Positions 54,961-63,950 of a DNA stretch of 64,000 bases are shown here, one piece after another (position 1 is the first letter of the stretch; each line of letters begins with the position of its first letter). This stretch comes from an uncultured Flavobacteriales bacterium (lineage in GTDB: Bacteria > Bacteroidota > Bacteroidia > Flavobacteriales_D > Crocinitomicaceae): contig CAJQPA010000005.1 of assembly GCA_905480145.1 (NCBI GenBank), forward strand, positions 62,001 through 126,000. The letters run 5' to 3'. A program made the position numbers and the translations under genes. The notes under the pieces are model-generated. The model did not search any database and was not told where the DNA came from. It saw only the letters and a program-made list of their open reading frames with translations.

Positions 54961-56715
54961 ATGAAGTCGCTGAGCTATCTCAACAAATATTTCATAAAAT
55001 ATAAATGGAGACTTCTTCTGGGAGCTCTTTTTGTCTTTGCCACAAATGTCTTTAGAGCTGAAATGCCTGATTTCTTTGGTAACATCACTGACCAGCTAAT
55101 GAATTGGCGAGGTAGTGATGAACAGAATTCATTGCTGAAAACAGCACTGCAAGCTGGTGGTATTTACATGTTTTTGTCATTAATGACCTCTATTTTCTTA
55201 TTTATGACTAGACAAACCATCATTATTGTGTCACGTCTTATTGAATTTGACCTAAAAAATGAAATCTATCAGCAATACCAAAAATTAAGTTTTTCTTATT
55301 ATAAAAAAAGTAACACTGGTGATTTGGTGAATCGAATTTCTGAAGATGTCACTAAAGTCAGGATGTATTTAGGACCAGGAGTAATGTATTCGATTAACAT
55401 TCTTTTTCTTTCAATTTTGATTATTCGGAAAATGCTAATGGAAAGCCCTTTCTTAACTTTAGTAACATTGATCCCTTTGCCAATAATGTCCTATATAATC
55501 TATAAAGTTTCATCAAGGATTAATAAACTGAGTACTACTGTTCAGGAAGAACAGTCGGGAATGTCAACTTTGGTTCAAGAAACATTCACGGGCATAAGAG
55601 TAATTAAAGCCTATGGAAGAACAGAAGAAAAGGAAGATAAATTTTCTGAATCTGCAGAGAATTACAAGAACAAAAGTATGCGCCTAGTCTTAGTTAATGC
55701 ATTGTTTATGCCTACTATTTTTGTCTTGATAGGTGTCAGCACAATACTCTGCATTTATGTTGGTGGATTATTGCATTTCTCCGGTGACATATCGCATGGT
55801 GTTATTTTGAAATTTATTTTTTATGTCAATTTATTAACCTGGCCATTTGCTTCAATAGGCTTTGTTACATCAATGATTCAAAGGGCTGCAGCAAGTCAAA
55901 CTAGAATAAATGAATTTTTAAAGGAGAAAGCAGAAATTGTTAACATTAATAGCGAACCTTATAGTTTTGAGGGTAAAATAGAATTTAGGAACGTTTCTTA
56001 CACATACCCTAATTCTGGCATTAAGGCGATAAAGAATTTAAGCTTCGTATTAAGGAAGGGAGAATCGATGGGTATTGTTGGAAAAACCGGTAGTGGTAAA
56101 TCAACAATCCTTCACTTATTGATGCGACAAATTGAAGCAGACAGTGGAGATATCTTAATTGACAACATCCCAATAAAACAAGTGAATTTAAGTGATTTTA
56201 GAAGTCAAACGGGAGTTGTTCCTCAAGATGTATTTTTATTCTCCGACACCATTAAAAACAACTTGCTATTTGGTAGTTTTGAACCAACTGTATCAGACCA
56301 ACGCCTGATAGAGATCACTAAAAAAGCTCACCTGTATCATAACATTATTGATTTTAAAGACGGATTTGAGACACTGCTAGGTGAGCGTGGTGTTAATATG
56401 AGTGGTGGACAGAAACAAAGATTGAGTATTGCACGAGCTTTAATAAGAGATCCTAAATTACTGCTGTTAGACGATTGTCTTTCCGCGGTTGATACTGAGA
56501 CTGAAGAAATTATTCTAAACAATTTAAACGACAAAGAAATTACCTCTTTGGTCGTAAGTCATCGAATATCCTCGATACGAAATGCCGGCAAAATTTTAAA
56601 CATTGAAGATGGTCAAGTTATTGAAGAGGGTACTCATTCAGAATTAATTGCGGCTGGTGGCTCTTACAGCGAACTTTACGAGAAACAATTGATGGAAATA
56701 GAGAAGAAATCTTAA
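54961..56715 (+). CDS. ABC exporter, fused permease and ATPase (MsbA-like type)
   Basis: This ABC half-transporter of about 584 residues would act as a homodimer. I chose the ATG at 54961 (MKSLSYLNKYFIKYKWRL); a GTG lies 24 bases earlier. Six membrane helices fill about 15-310. The ATPase has Walker A VGKTGSGKST (about 372-381), the Q-loop QTGVVPQDVFLFSD, signature LSGGQ-like MSGGQKQRLSIARALI and Walker B KLLLLDDCLSAVD, then the H-loop VVSHRIS. The substrate could be lipid or drug. It diverges from the leucine dehydrogenase gene. Confidence 0.93.
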   Translation: MKSLSYLNKYFIKYKWRLLLGALFVFATNVFRAEMPDFFGNITDQLMNWRGSDEQNSLLKTALQAGGIYMFLSLMTSIFLFMTRQTIIIVSRLIEFDLKNEIYQQYQKLSFSYYKKSNTGDLVNRISEDVTKVRMYLGPGVMYSINILFLSILIIRKMLMESPFLTLVTLIPLPIMSYIIYKVSSRINKLSTTVQEEQSGMSTLVQETFTGIRVIKAYGRTEEKEDKFSESAENYKNKSMRLVLVNALFMPTIFVLIGVSTILCIYVGGLLHFSGDISHGVILKFIFYVNLLTWPFASIGFVTSMIQRAAASQTRINEFLKEKAEIVNINSEPYSFEGKIEFRNVSYTYPNSGIKAIKNLSFVLRKGESMGIVGKTGSGKSTILHLLMRQIEADSGDILIDNIPIKQVNLSDFRSQTGVVPQDVFLFSDTIKNNLLFGSFEPTVSDQRLIEITKKAHLYHNIIDFKDGFETLLGERGVNMSGGQKQRLSIARALIRDPKLLLLDDCLSAVDTETEEIILNNLNDKEITSLVVSHRISSIRNAGKILNIEDGQVIEEGTHSELIAAGGSYSELYEKQLMEIEKKS

Positions 56716-56829
56716 TTTATCAATTTACTAAGAAACCCTTCACATTCTTATTAATAATTCTCTTTTATAGAGCAGATTTCAAAAAAAATAGCATATTTGT
56801 TGTGTACTGTTAAATCAAAAAAGTAAGTC

Positions 56830-57150
56830 ATGGATCACAATAACAAAGAGGAAGTATATTCAAAAGTAGTAAGAGCAGGAAAAAGAACTTATTTTTTTGA
56901 TGTGAAATCTACAAAAGGAAACGATTTATACTTAACACTTACTGAAAGTAAAAAAACATTTATTGACGGTCGTGAATCTTATCAGAAACACAAAATATTT
57001 CTCTATAAAGAAGATTTTGAAAAATTCAGTGATGGCTTATCAGATGTGTTAAACAAAATTAATGAACTTAATTCTACCGGAGAATACAAAACAGATGAGT
57101 TTAAACCTGTTGAAAACATAGTTTCAGAGGTCAAATTTGAAGATTTATAA
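56830..57150 (+). CDS. DUF3276 PUR-alpha-like nucleic-acid-binding protein
   Basis: This 106-residue protein is of the PUR-type single-stranded DNA/RNA-binding family (DUF3276, relative of Borrelia BpuR). Features are the EVYSKVVRAGKRTYFFDVKSTKGNDLYLTLTESKK strand-turn-strand block and the FLYKEDFEKFSDGLSDVLN helix. Its role in this group is unproven; nucleic-acid binding is inferred from the family. It lies upstream of the parAB group, separated from it by 167 bases that hold no gene. Confidence 0.88.
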   Translation: MDHNNKEEVYSKVVRAGKRTYFFDVKSTKGNDLYLTLTESKKTFIDGRESYQKHKIFLYKEDFEKFSDGLSDVLNKINELNSTGEYKTDEFKPVENIVSEVKFEDL

Positions 57151-57317
57151 AAATCACCTCCCCCCTATTTAACTCGATACCGGCTGAAAATCATAGCGTT
57201 AATTATAGTTTTTATATCACAATCATCTCCTACAAAAAACGTTGATAACTCCTTATAAGTAATCTTTATTATGAGGTAGATAAAACCTATCTTTATATTT
57301 CAAATTAGAACATAGGC

Positions 57318-58130
57318 ATGGGTAAAATTATAGCAATTGCGAATCAAAAAGGTGGCGTTGGAAAAACAACTACTTCAATTAACTTGAGTGCTTGTCTAGG
57401 AGTTTTAGAATACAAAACGTTAATTGTTGATGCAGATCCTCAAGCAAATACAACTTCAGGACTTGGATTGGATCCAAAAAACACGAAGAATATATACGAT
57501 TGTCTAATGAATGACATGGATCCGTCTGAACTTATCATTAAAACTGAGAATCCAAATTTAGACATCATTCCATCTCACATAGATTTAGTAGGAGCAGAAT
57601 TAGAAATGATCAACCTTCCTAATCGAGAGCATATGTTAAAATTTGCTTTAGAAAAAATTAAAGATCAATACGATTTCATCATTATTGATTGTTCTCCATC
57701 ACTAGGGCTCATTACCGTAAATTCTTTAACAGCAGCTGACTCAGTAATCATACCGGTGCAATGCGAATACTTTGCGCTAGAAGGTTTAGGTAAGTTGCTA
57801 AATACAATTAAAATTGTTCAAGGTCGTTTAAATCCTAGTTTGGAAATTGAGGGTATTCTTTTAACGATGTATGATACACGATTGAGATTGGCGAATCAGG
57901 TTGTAGAGGAAGTGAAAATGCATTTTCAAGAAATTGTTTTTGACACCGTTATCCACCGAAACACAAAACTAGGAGAAGCACCAAGTTTTGGTGAATCAAT
58001 TATCATGCATGATGCATCAAGCAAGGGTGCTGTTAATTACTTAAATCTAGCTAGAGAAATTCTTCAGAAAAATGATTTGACAAAAATCTCAAATGAAGAC
58101 AAAAAAATAAAAATCAGTAATGAGCTCTAA
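57318..58130 (+). CDS. parA: Chromosome-partitioning ATPase ParA (Soj)
   Basis: This 270-residue deviant-Walker ATPase drives chromosome segregation. It has the deviant Walker A KGGVGKTT (residues 11-18), Walker A' DADPQAN, DYDFIIIDCSPSLG, and PVQCEYFALEGLGKLLNTI. It has no N-terminal HTH, consistent with a chromosomal Soj-type protein. The stop region overlaps the parB start, so they are coupled. Confidence 0.95.
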   Translation: MGKIIAIANQKGGVGKTTTSINLSACLGVLEYKTLIVDADPQANTTSGLGLDPKNTKNIYDCLMNDMDPSELIIKTENPNLDIIPSHIDLVGAELEMINLPNREHMLKFALEKIKDQYDFIIIDCSPSLGLITVNSLTAADSVIIPVQCEYFALEGLGKLLNTIKIVQGRLNPSLEIEGILLTMYDTRLRLANQVVEEVKMHFQEIVFDTVIHRNTKLGEAPSFGESIIMHDASSKGAVNYLNLAREILQKNDLTKISNEDKKIKISNEL

Positions 58131-59028
58131 TACAAAAAAACGTTCAGCTCTCGGTAAAGGCTTAAGCGCTCTTTTAGAAAACGCAGACACTGACATTACA
58201 TCAAGGTCAAATGAAACAGGTGTTGTTGGAACAACTTCTGAAATTGCCATTACAGACATTGAGGCTAATCCATTCAACCCAAGGACAAATTTTGAAAAAG
58301 ATGCTTTGGAACAATTGAGTGCTTCTATTGCAGAACACGGAATTATCCAACCCCTCACCGTGCGTAAGTTAGGAAGAGATAAATATCAGCTTATTTCAGG
58401 GGAAAGAAGGTTTAGAGCCTCGCAATTAGCTGGTCTAACAGTTGTTCCAGCTTATGTTCGAATAGCGAATGATCAAACCATGCTTGAAATGGCGTTGGTT
58501 GAAAATATTCAACGTGAAGATTTAAACCCAATAGAAGTTGCTCTCTCCTACCAAAGGTTAATTGAAGAGTGCAGCTTGACTCAAGAACAATTGAGTAATA
58601 AAATATCAAAGAGCCGTTCAAGTATTACAAATCATTTAAGGTTACTTAAGCTTCCTGTTGATATACAGTCAGGAGTTTTGTCTTTTGAAATTACCATGGG
58701 ACATGCAAGGGCACTAGTTTCTGCTGGTTCTGAAAAAGAGCAAGTCGAACTATTTAATAGAGTTGTTAGCGAAAAGTTATCGGTTAGAGATATTGAAGCA
58801 ATTCTTCGAGGTGAAGATATTTCTAAACCAACCCAAGCAAATAAAAAATCCGCATCGAATACTAAGGCGGACCTCTCAGAAATTGATTATGCGCTAAAAG
58901 AACGTTTAAGTGACACTCTTTCTACTAAAGTCAATATTTCTAAATCACCTAAAGGTGGAGGGAAAATTACGCTATCTTTTAATTCTGATGATGATTTGGG
59001 AAGAATAATGAACCTATTGAATAAATAA
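58120..59028 (+). CDS. parB: Chromosome-partitioning protein ParB (Spo0J)
   Basis: This 302-residue CTPase/DNA-binding partition protein binds parS and loads SMC. Visible are the N-terminal RSALGKGLSALLE (ParA-contact region), PNFNPRTNF-like Box I context (ANPFNPRTNFEK), the CTP-binding Box II GERRFRA and NIQREDLNPIEVA, and a helix-turn-helix with LTQEQLSNKISKSRSSITNHLRLL. It overlaps parA by 11 bases and shares a TAATG junction with DUF5683. I could not find a parS site in the window. Confidence 0.95.
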   Translation: MSSNTKKRSALGKGLSALLENADTDITSRSNETGVVGTTSEIAITDIEANPFNPRTNFEKDALEQLSASIAEHGIIQPLTVRKLGRDKYQLISGERRFRASQLAGLTVVPAYVRIANDQTMLEMALVENIQREDLNPIEVALSYQRLIEECSLTQEQLSNKISKSRSSITNHLRLLKLPVDIQSGVLSFEITMGHARALVSAGSEKEQVELFNRVVSEKLSVRDIEAILRGEDISKPTQANKKSASNTKADLSEIDYALKERLSDTLSTKVNISKSPKGGGKITLSFNSDDDLGRIMNLLNK

Positions 59029-59597
59029 TGAAGGGATTACTTCTTTCTTTGGTTTTACTTTTTACTTCTACCCTTTTTTCAATGGAGCTATCAGCTCCGG
59101 CAGACTCAATAAAAGTTCAGGATAGTGTCAAAGTTCATTCTAGGAAAAAAGCAGTCTTATTCTCTGCTATTGTCCCTGGTGCTGGACAGATATACAATCA
59201 TATTGCCATGCCAAAGGGAAAGAAAAAAGCATTCTGGAAAGTGCCACTAATATATGCTGGTTTAGGAACCACAGGTTATTTCCTTATTCAAAATCAAAAA
59301 CAAACCACAGACTTTAAATCCGACTATACAAAAAGGTTGAATGATCCGAATTATGTTTCTCCTTATGAAGGAATTTATGACAACGCGGGAATTTTAACAT
59401 TATATAATCAATATTTGAACTGGCGTGACCTTTCAATCTTAGCTTTTGGAGCAATATATTTACTTCAAGTTGTAGATGCAGGTGTTGAAGCTCACTTTGT
59501 TTCTTTTGATGTATCGGAAGATCTTTCTCTTAATCTAGACCCTGTGCTCATGAACTTTAATAATCCAGGTGTAAGATTAACTCTTAATTTTTGGTAA
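59028..59597 (+). CDS. DUF5683 protein
   Basis: This 189-residue membrane protein of the DUF5683 family has a signal or first helix (LLSLVLLFTSTLFSME) and the diagnostic segment KKAVLFSAIVPGAGQIYN. LIYAGLGTTGYFLIQNQ and YNQYLNWRDLSILAFGAIYLLQVVDA follow, so there are probably two or three helices. It lies in the parAB-DUF5683-dapB-lepB order common in Bacteroidetes. Function is unknown; a role linked to partitioning or the envelope is only suggested by position. Confidence 0.85.
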   Translation: MKGLLLSLVLLFTSTLFSMELSAPADSIKVQDSVKVHSRKKAVLFSAIVPGAGQIYNHIAMPKGKKKAFWKVPLIYAGLGTTGYFLIQNQKQTTDFKSDYTKRLNDPNYVSPYEGIYDNAGILTLYNQYLNWRDLSILAFGAIYLLQVVDAGVEAHFVSFDVSEDLSLNLDPVLMNFNNPGVRLTLNFW

Positions 59598-59603
59598 AAT
59601 AAC

Positions 59604-59632
59604 TTGTCAACAGCTTTAAAACTCTATTTTTG
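59604..59632 (+). promoter_or_regulatory. Promoter of dapB
   Basis: TTG (59604-59606), 18-base spacer, TATTTTTG (59625-59632). The -7 box ends 6 bases before the dapB ATG at 59639, so the leader would be very short or absent. Confidence 0.6.
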
Positions 59633-59638
59633 TCAGAA

Positions 59639-60361
59639 ATGAATATAGCATTAATTGGATACGGTAAAATGGGTAAAGTCATCGAAGAAATAGCAATTTC
59701 TCGAGGACATAAAATCACTGCCAAATCAACTAGCAAAAACCCAATTAACCAACTAGATTTCTCCCAAATTGATGTGGCTATTGAATTTAGCACGCCAATC
59801 ATGGCTGTTCGACATATTGAACATTGCATAAATGAGAATACTCCAGTCGTAGTAGGAACGACGGCTTGGGACAGTCAACTCCCTTATGTTAAGGATTTAA
59901 TTGAAGAGAAACAAGGAAGCCTTTTATATGCCTCTAACTTTAGCGTAGGTGTCAACATTTTCTTTGAAATCAATCGAAAACTAGCTGCCTTAATGTCGAA
60001 CTATAGTGATTACAAACCTGAAGTTGAAGAAATACATCATACCCAGAAATTAGATGCACCTAGCGGAACTGCGACTACTTTGGCAAATGACATACTTTCA
60101 GAAAACAAAAATATTAGTTCTTGGGTCCACCAAGAAAGCACATTACCAGTTACAACACAAACTCAAATGGGAGTCGTTTCTCAAAGATTTGAAGGAGTTC
60201 CAGGAACACATGAAGTGAAATACAATTCAGAAATAGATACTTTAGAAATAAAACATACTGCACACAATCGAAAAGGTTTTGCTCTTGGTGCTATACTAGC
60301 AGCTGAATGGCTATTAGGGAAGAAAGGTACCTTCACTATGCAAGACGTTATCAAAAATTAA
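59639..60361 (+). CDS. dapB: 4-Hydroxy-tetrahydrodipicolinate reductase
   Basis: It reduces the dipicolinate intermediate in the diaminopimelate/lysine pathway. I chose the ATG at 59639 (MNIALIGYGKMG) over a TTG upstream. The 240 residues have the nucleotide loop GYGKMG, VVVGTTAW, YASNFSVGVNIFFE, and the catalytic EEIHHTQKLDAPSGTA (His/Lys pair in HHTQKLDAPSGT). It is slightly shorter than E. coli DapB, as in Bacteroidetes. It works with DapF encoded about 14 kb away. Confidence 0.94.
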   Translation: MNIALIGYGKMGKVIEEIAISRGHKITAKSTSKNPINQLDFSQIDVAIEFSTPIMAVRHIEHCINENTPVVVGTTAWDSQLPYVKDLIEEKQGSLLYASNFSVGVNIFFEINRKLAALMSNYSDYKPEVEEIHHTQKLDAPSGTATTLANDILSENKNISSWVHQESTLPVTTQTQMGVVSQRFEGVPGTHEVKYNSEIDTLEIKHTAHNRKGFALGAILAAEWLLGKKGTFTMQDVIKN

Positions 60362-60366
60362 TTAAA

Positions 60367-62298
60367 ATGAACATTCTATATTTTTACATATTTCTTTTGG
60401 TTCACCCATACCTAGCCATGTGGTGGAGAAGTTTTGAGCAAGCGGGACACAAGTCTTGGGAGGCATTAATCCCAGGTTATAATTATTTCATTGCCTTTAA
60501 AATTGGTTGTAAAAAACCTTGGTGGGCCCTATTAATGGTTTTCCCAGCAGTACATTTAGTAATGTGGGCCGTAGCTAATACATCTTATATTAGAAAGTTT
60601 GGTTATTATTCTCTGGGCGATACAGCACAGGGAATATTCTTTCCATATATCATTATGGCGAAAATTGCTCAATCAAAAGATGACTTTCTTCCAGAAACAA
60701 ATTGGGCGAATAGCAAAGAATTGAGTGAAAGAGAATGGGGAGATCATTTGGCATTATTTTTAACATTACCTGTAATTGGTCATGCCCTTGCATTAGGAAT
60801 AGGTGCAGTTACCCGACATAAACCGGGTGAAAAATCTAAAGTAAAAGAATGGGGAGACTCTTTAATGTTTGCGCTAGTTGCAGCCAGTATCATTAGAACT
60901 TACGTTTTTGAACCCTTTCAAATACCTACAGGATCTATGGAGAAAACATTACTTGTGGGTGATTTCTTATTCGTGAACAAACTCGCATACGGGCCAAAAG
61001 TTCCTGTCACGCCGATGTCCTACCCTCTTGTTCACAACAACGTCCCTTGGGTGAACATAAAGTCATATATCGGTTTAGAAACTTGCGAATACACTAGACT
61101 TCCGGGTTTTTCAGATGTTCAACGAAATGATGTTGTCGTCTTCAATTATCCTTCAGGTGATACTGCAATTTACGACCCCAGAGTACCTCAAGGTCTTATG
61201 GGCCATGATTATCATGGAATTGTGAATGATGAAGCTTTGTATTACTGGAGAACCAACAAACTGAATACGAAACGAAGAAATATACTTGCAAATAGAATTG
61301 CAGATAGTATCAAAAACAACAATAAAACGCAAGCAATAGATTTCGAGCGATTGAATTCCGTTTCAAACGAAATGGCAAACCAAAGAATTCTATCCAAATT
61401 TGGAGGTGAATTTATTAAAGAAATTGACTTCTGGAAAAATGAAGCTCGAAAAGGAATCAATTCGGGAGTCACATTTTGTCGTGGCGGAATGTCTTATCAA
61501 ATACAAGATAGAATTGAACATAAAGGAACGATATTCAGACCTGTCGACAAAAGAGAAAATTACATTAAAAGATGTGTTGGTACGCCTGGTGATTGGCTAG
61601 AAATTAAAAAATCTATTCTTTACATAAATGATAAGCCAGCATTTGTTTCTCCTACTCAGAACTTACAATATTTTGTTAGCAATGTCACTTTGCCGAGCAA
61701 GGATGTTATGATTGAAAAGTATGGTTTAGAAAAGCATCGAGGAAATACTGAAAGAGGAGATTATCATCTAAATGGAGAGAGTGAATACATCATGCAATTA
61801 ACCTTATCCCAACTTGCTAAACTGAAAGCAACTTATCCTGATGGGAAGTTTGAACTTGATTCGGAATCATTTAAACAAGGTGATGCTCCATTAACAGACA
61901 GTCAGAAATTAGCAAATTTATCTACCTTTCCGAAGGATTTAAATATTGTGAACGACATTCGTAATTTTCAAAAATTTCAAATTCCTTTTAAAGGTCAAAC
62001 AATTAAAATCAGCGAATCCAATATTGCTTGGTTCAGAAGAATTATAACGGCTTATGAAGGACATACTCTTTCTGAAAAAGTAGATGGCATCTACATTGAC
62101 GGTAAAAAAGTAGACGAATACACCTTCTCAATGGACTATTATTGGTTGATGGGAGATAATAGATATAATTCTGCAGATTCAAGAATTTGGGGATTTGTGC
62201 CTCAAGATCATATTGTTGGAAAAGCATCTATGGTCTGGTTCTCAAAAGACCCACTTCAGGGAATACGTTGGGAACGATTATTTAATTTCATTAAGTAA
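60367..62298 (+). CDS. lepB: Signal peptidase I, long Bacteroidetes form with N-terminal DUF5684-like membrane domain
   Basis: This 643-residue enzyme removes Sec signal peptides at the inner membrane. I chose the ATG at 60367 (MNILYFYIFLL). The N-terminal about 150 residues are a separate membrane domain (WEALIPGYNYFIAFKIG, PWWALLMVFP) seen in Bacteroidetes LepB. The catalytic Ser190 lies in IPTGSMEKT and the Lys401 in IKRCVGTPGD; the 211-residue gap is far longer than in E. coli (about 55) and holds a helical insertion. DYYWLMGDNRYNSADSR is the C-terminal box. Its stop overlaps the wbqC start. Confidence 0.94.
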   Translation: MNILYFYIFLLVHPYLAMWWRSFEQAGHKSWEALIPGYNYFIAFKIGCKKPWWALLMVFPAVHLVMWAVANTSYIRKFGYYSLGDTAQGIFFPYIIMAKIAQSKDDFLPETNWANSKELSEREWGDHLALFLTLPVIGHALALGIGAVTRHKPGEKSKVKEWGDSLMFALVAASIIRTYVFEPFQIPTGSMEKTLLVGDFLFVNKLAYGPKVPVTPMSYPLVHNNVPWVNIKSYIGLETCEYTRLPGFSDVQRNDVVVFNYPSGDTAIYDPRVPQGLMGHDYHGIVNDEALYYWRTNKLNTKRRNILANRIADSIKNNNKTQAIDFERLNSVSNEMANQRILSKFGGEFIKEIDFWKNEARKGINSGVTFCRGGMSYQIQDRIEHKGTIFRPVDKRENYIKRCVGTPGDWLEIKKSILYINDKPAFVSPTQNLQYFVSNVTLPSKDVMIEKYGLEKHRGNTERGDYHLNGESEYIMQLTLSQLAKLKATYPDGKFELDSESFKQGDAPLTDSQKLANLSTFPKDLNIVNDIRNFQKFQIPFKGQTIKISESNIAWFRRIITAYEGHTLSEKVDGIYIDGKKVDEYTFSMDYYWLMGDNRYNSADSRIWGFVPQDHIVGKASMVWFSKDPLQGIRWERLFNFIK

Positions 62299-62900
62299 TG
62301 GTTATTCTTCCTAGTTCTTATTTTGGCAGCATTGCCTACTTCAAAGAATTGGTGAAGCATGAAACTGTCTTAATTGAAGCGAAAGAACATTTCCCGAAAC
62401 AAACCTACCGAAACAGGTGCGACATTGTTGCAGGAGACGGAATGCTTTCACTTTCAATTCCAACAAAAAAGAATAAAGGCTCAAAAACCCCAACAGATGA
62501 GGTTCAATTATCTAATGATGAGAATTGGAGAATCAGACACTGGCGATCGCTTACTAGCGCTTACCAATCCGCACCTTATTTTGAATATTATAGCATTGAA
62601 GTAAAAGAGCTTCTTTTCCAAGAAGAATTGAGTCTACTTAATTTCAACATGGCGATCACACAACGAATTCTTGATTGGCTAGACATTGATACTAAGTTAG
62701 AGTTAACAAGTACCTTCTCTCCTATTCAAGAGAATGACCACAGAATAATTTTACTCAACAAAGATCAAAATCAAACTCTTATCAAAGCTCCTTACATTCA
62801 AGTATTTCCGGGAGAAAATAATTACAAAGAAAGTATCTCAATTCTCGATGCGGTGTTCTGCTTAGGACCTTTAGCAAGAAACCTAATAAAGATTAACTAA
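62298..62900 (+). CDS. WbqC-family protein
   Basis: This 200-residue WbqC-like protein has no clear catalytic assignment, although relatives occur in O-antigen clusters. Features are LPSSYFGSIAYFKELV, the NRCDIVAGDGMLSLSIP block, and WRIRHWRSLTSAYQSAPYFEYY. The genome context (lepB directly upstream by a TAATG overlap) is a Bacteroidetes arrangement and argues for co-translation more than for shared function. Confidence 0.85.
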   Translation: MVILPSSYFGSIAYFKELVKHETVLIEAKEHFPKQTYRNRCDIVAGDGMLSLSIPTKKNKGSKTPTDEVQLSNDENWRIRHWRSLTSAYQSAPYFEYYSIEVKELLFQEELSLLNFNMAITQRILDWLDIDTKLELTSTFSPIQENDHRIILLNKDQNQTLIKAPYIQVFPGENNYKESISILDAVFCLGPLARNLIKIN

Positions 62901-62930
62901 TAAACGTATATTGACACTAAGATCTATCCT

Positions 62931-63887
62931 ATGAATAAATTACTAATTATCATCTCATTTATTGGAATACTAGGTAATGCAAATGCCCAAGAAACAAGAA
63001 GCATTGCTTTTTACAATGTTGAAAATCTTTTTGATACGCTGGACACACCAAATAAGCAAGACACGGAATACCTCCCATCTGCAAAAAAACATTGGAATAC
63101 CTATCGATACAATGATAAATTGAAACACATCAATAAAGTAGTGGAGAATTTGAATTCACCAATTATTCTAGGGTTATGTGAAATTGAAAACCGGGCCGTC
63201 GTTCAAGACATCATTAACTCCGGTAAAATGAAAGGACAATATGCTGTAGTTCACTATGAAAGTCTAGACCTACGTGGAATTGACAATGCTATTATTTATG
63301 ATAGTTCGGTATTATCTGTTCAATCTTCCGGGATATTAAGATTCGATATGCCTGAAGGACATACACCAAGCCGTGATATTGTTTGGGCCAAATTTACGCA
63401 AGGTACTGATGAAATTATTGCCATGGTCAATCATTGGCCAAGTCGAAGAGGTGGTCAAATGAAAAGTGAACCAAAAAGATTAGTAGCCGCAGTTGCCGCT
63501 AAGGCATTTGTTGACTCTATGCAGCTAGCAAATCCTAAAGTGAAAATTGTCTTTATGGGAGATCTAAATGATTACCCAGATAATATGGCGCCTAAAATGA
63601 TTAGCAACTCCTTAAAACCAATGATTACGCAAAAATCAGGTGAATACGGAGGAACTCACAGCTACAGAGGAGAATGGAATGTATTGGACCACATCATGAT
63701 TTCAAAGGGGTTTTCAAAAGGAAAAGGCATAACGGTAAAAAAGAAGTCCGGTGAAATTCACAATTTTGACTTCTTAATGACAACTTACAAAGGAAATATC
63801 GTACCATTTAGAACATATGGGGGCGGAAAATATTTAGCGGGTTATTCTGATCACCTTCCCGTGTCGATCTGCGTTACAATAAAGTAA
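62931..63887 (+). CDS. Secreted endonuclease/exonuclease/phosphatase-family protein
   Basis: This 318-residue protein has a signal peptide (LLIIISFIGILGNANAQ). The EEP fold is visible as AFYNVENLFDT, LGLCEIENRAVVQDI (metal Glu), IAMVNHWPSRRGG (His), FMGDLNDYPDN (Asp/Asn) and YSDHLPVSI (Asp-His). It is therefore an exported phosphoesterase or nuclease. The substrate (DNA, phospholipid or nucleotide) is not deducible. It follows wbqC by 30 bases. Confidence 0.88.
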   Translation: MNKLLIIISFIGILGNANAQETRSIAFYNVENLFDTLDTPNKQDTEYLPSAKKHWNTYRYNDKLKHINKVVENLNSPIILGLCEIENRAVVQDIINSGKMKGQYAVVHYESLDLRGIDNAIIYDSSVLSVQSSGILRFDMPEGHTPSRDIVWAKFTQGTDEIIAMVNHWPSRRGGQMKSEPKRLVAAVAAKAFVDSMQLANPKVKIVFMGDLNDYPDNMAPKMISNSLKPMITQKSGEYGGTHSYRGEWNVLDHIMISKGFSKGKGITVKKKSGEIHNFDFLMTTYKGNIVPFRTYGGGKYLAGYSDHLPVSICVTIK

Positions 63888-63921
63888 AATTATTTATTTG
63901 TCGGCTTCGAAGAAATAGAGG

Positions 63922-63950
63922 TTGTTGACTTCGATAGCCTCAGTCAACAA
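63922..63950. repeat. Inverted repeat after the EEP gene
   Basis: TTGTTGACT (63922-63930) pairs perfectly with AGTCAACAA (63942-63950) around an 11-base loop. No T run follows on either strand, so it is not a classic terminator. The remaining bases to 64000 show no gene. Confidence 0.4.

Noticed and set aside
57151-57317. Possible chromosome origin upstream of parAB
   Set aside because: No DnaA-box cluster, no dnaA or gidA, and no parS-like 16-mer in this gap. The only short palindromic patch is imperfect.
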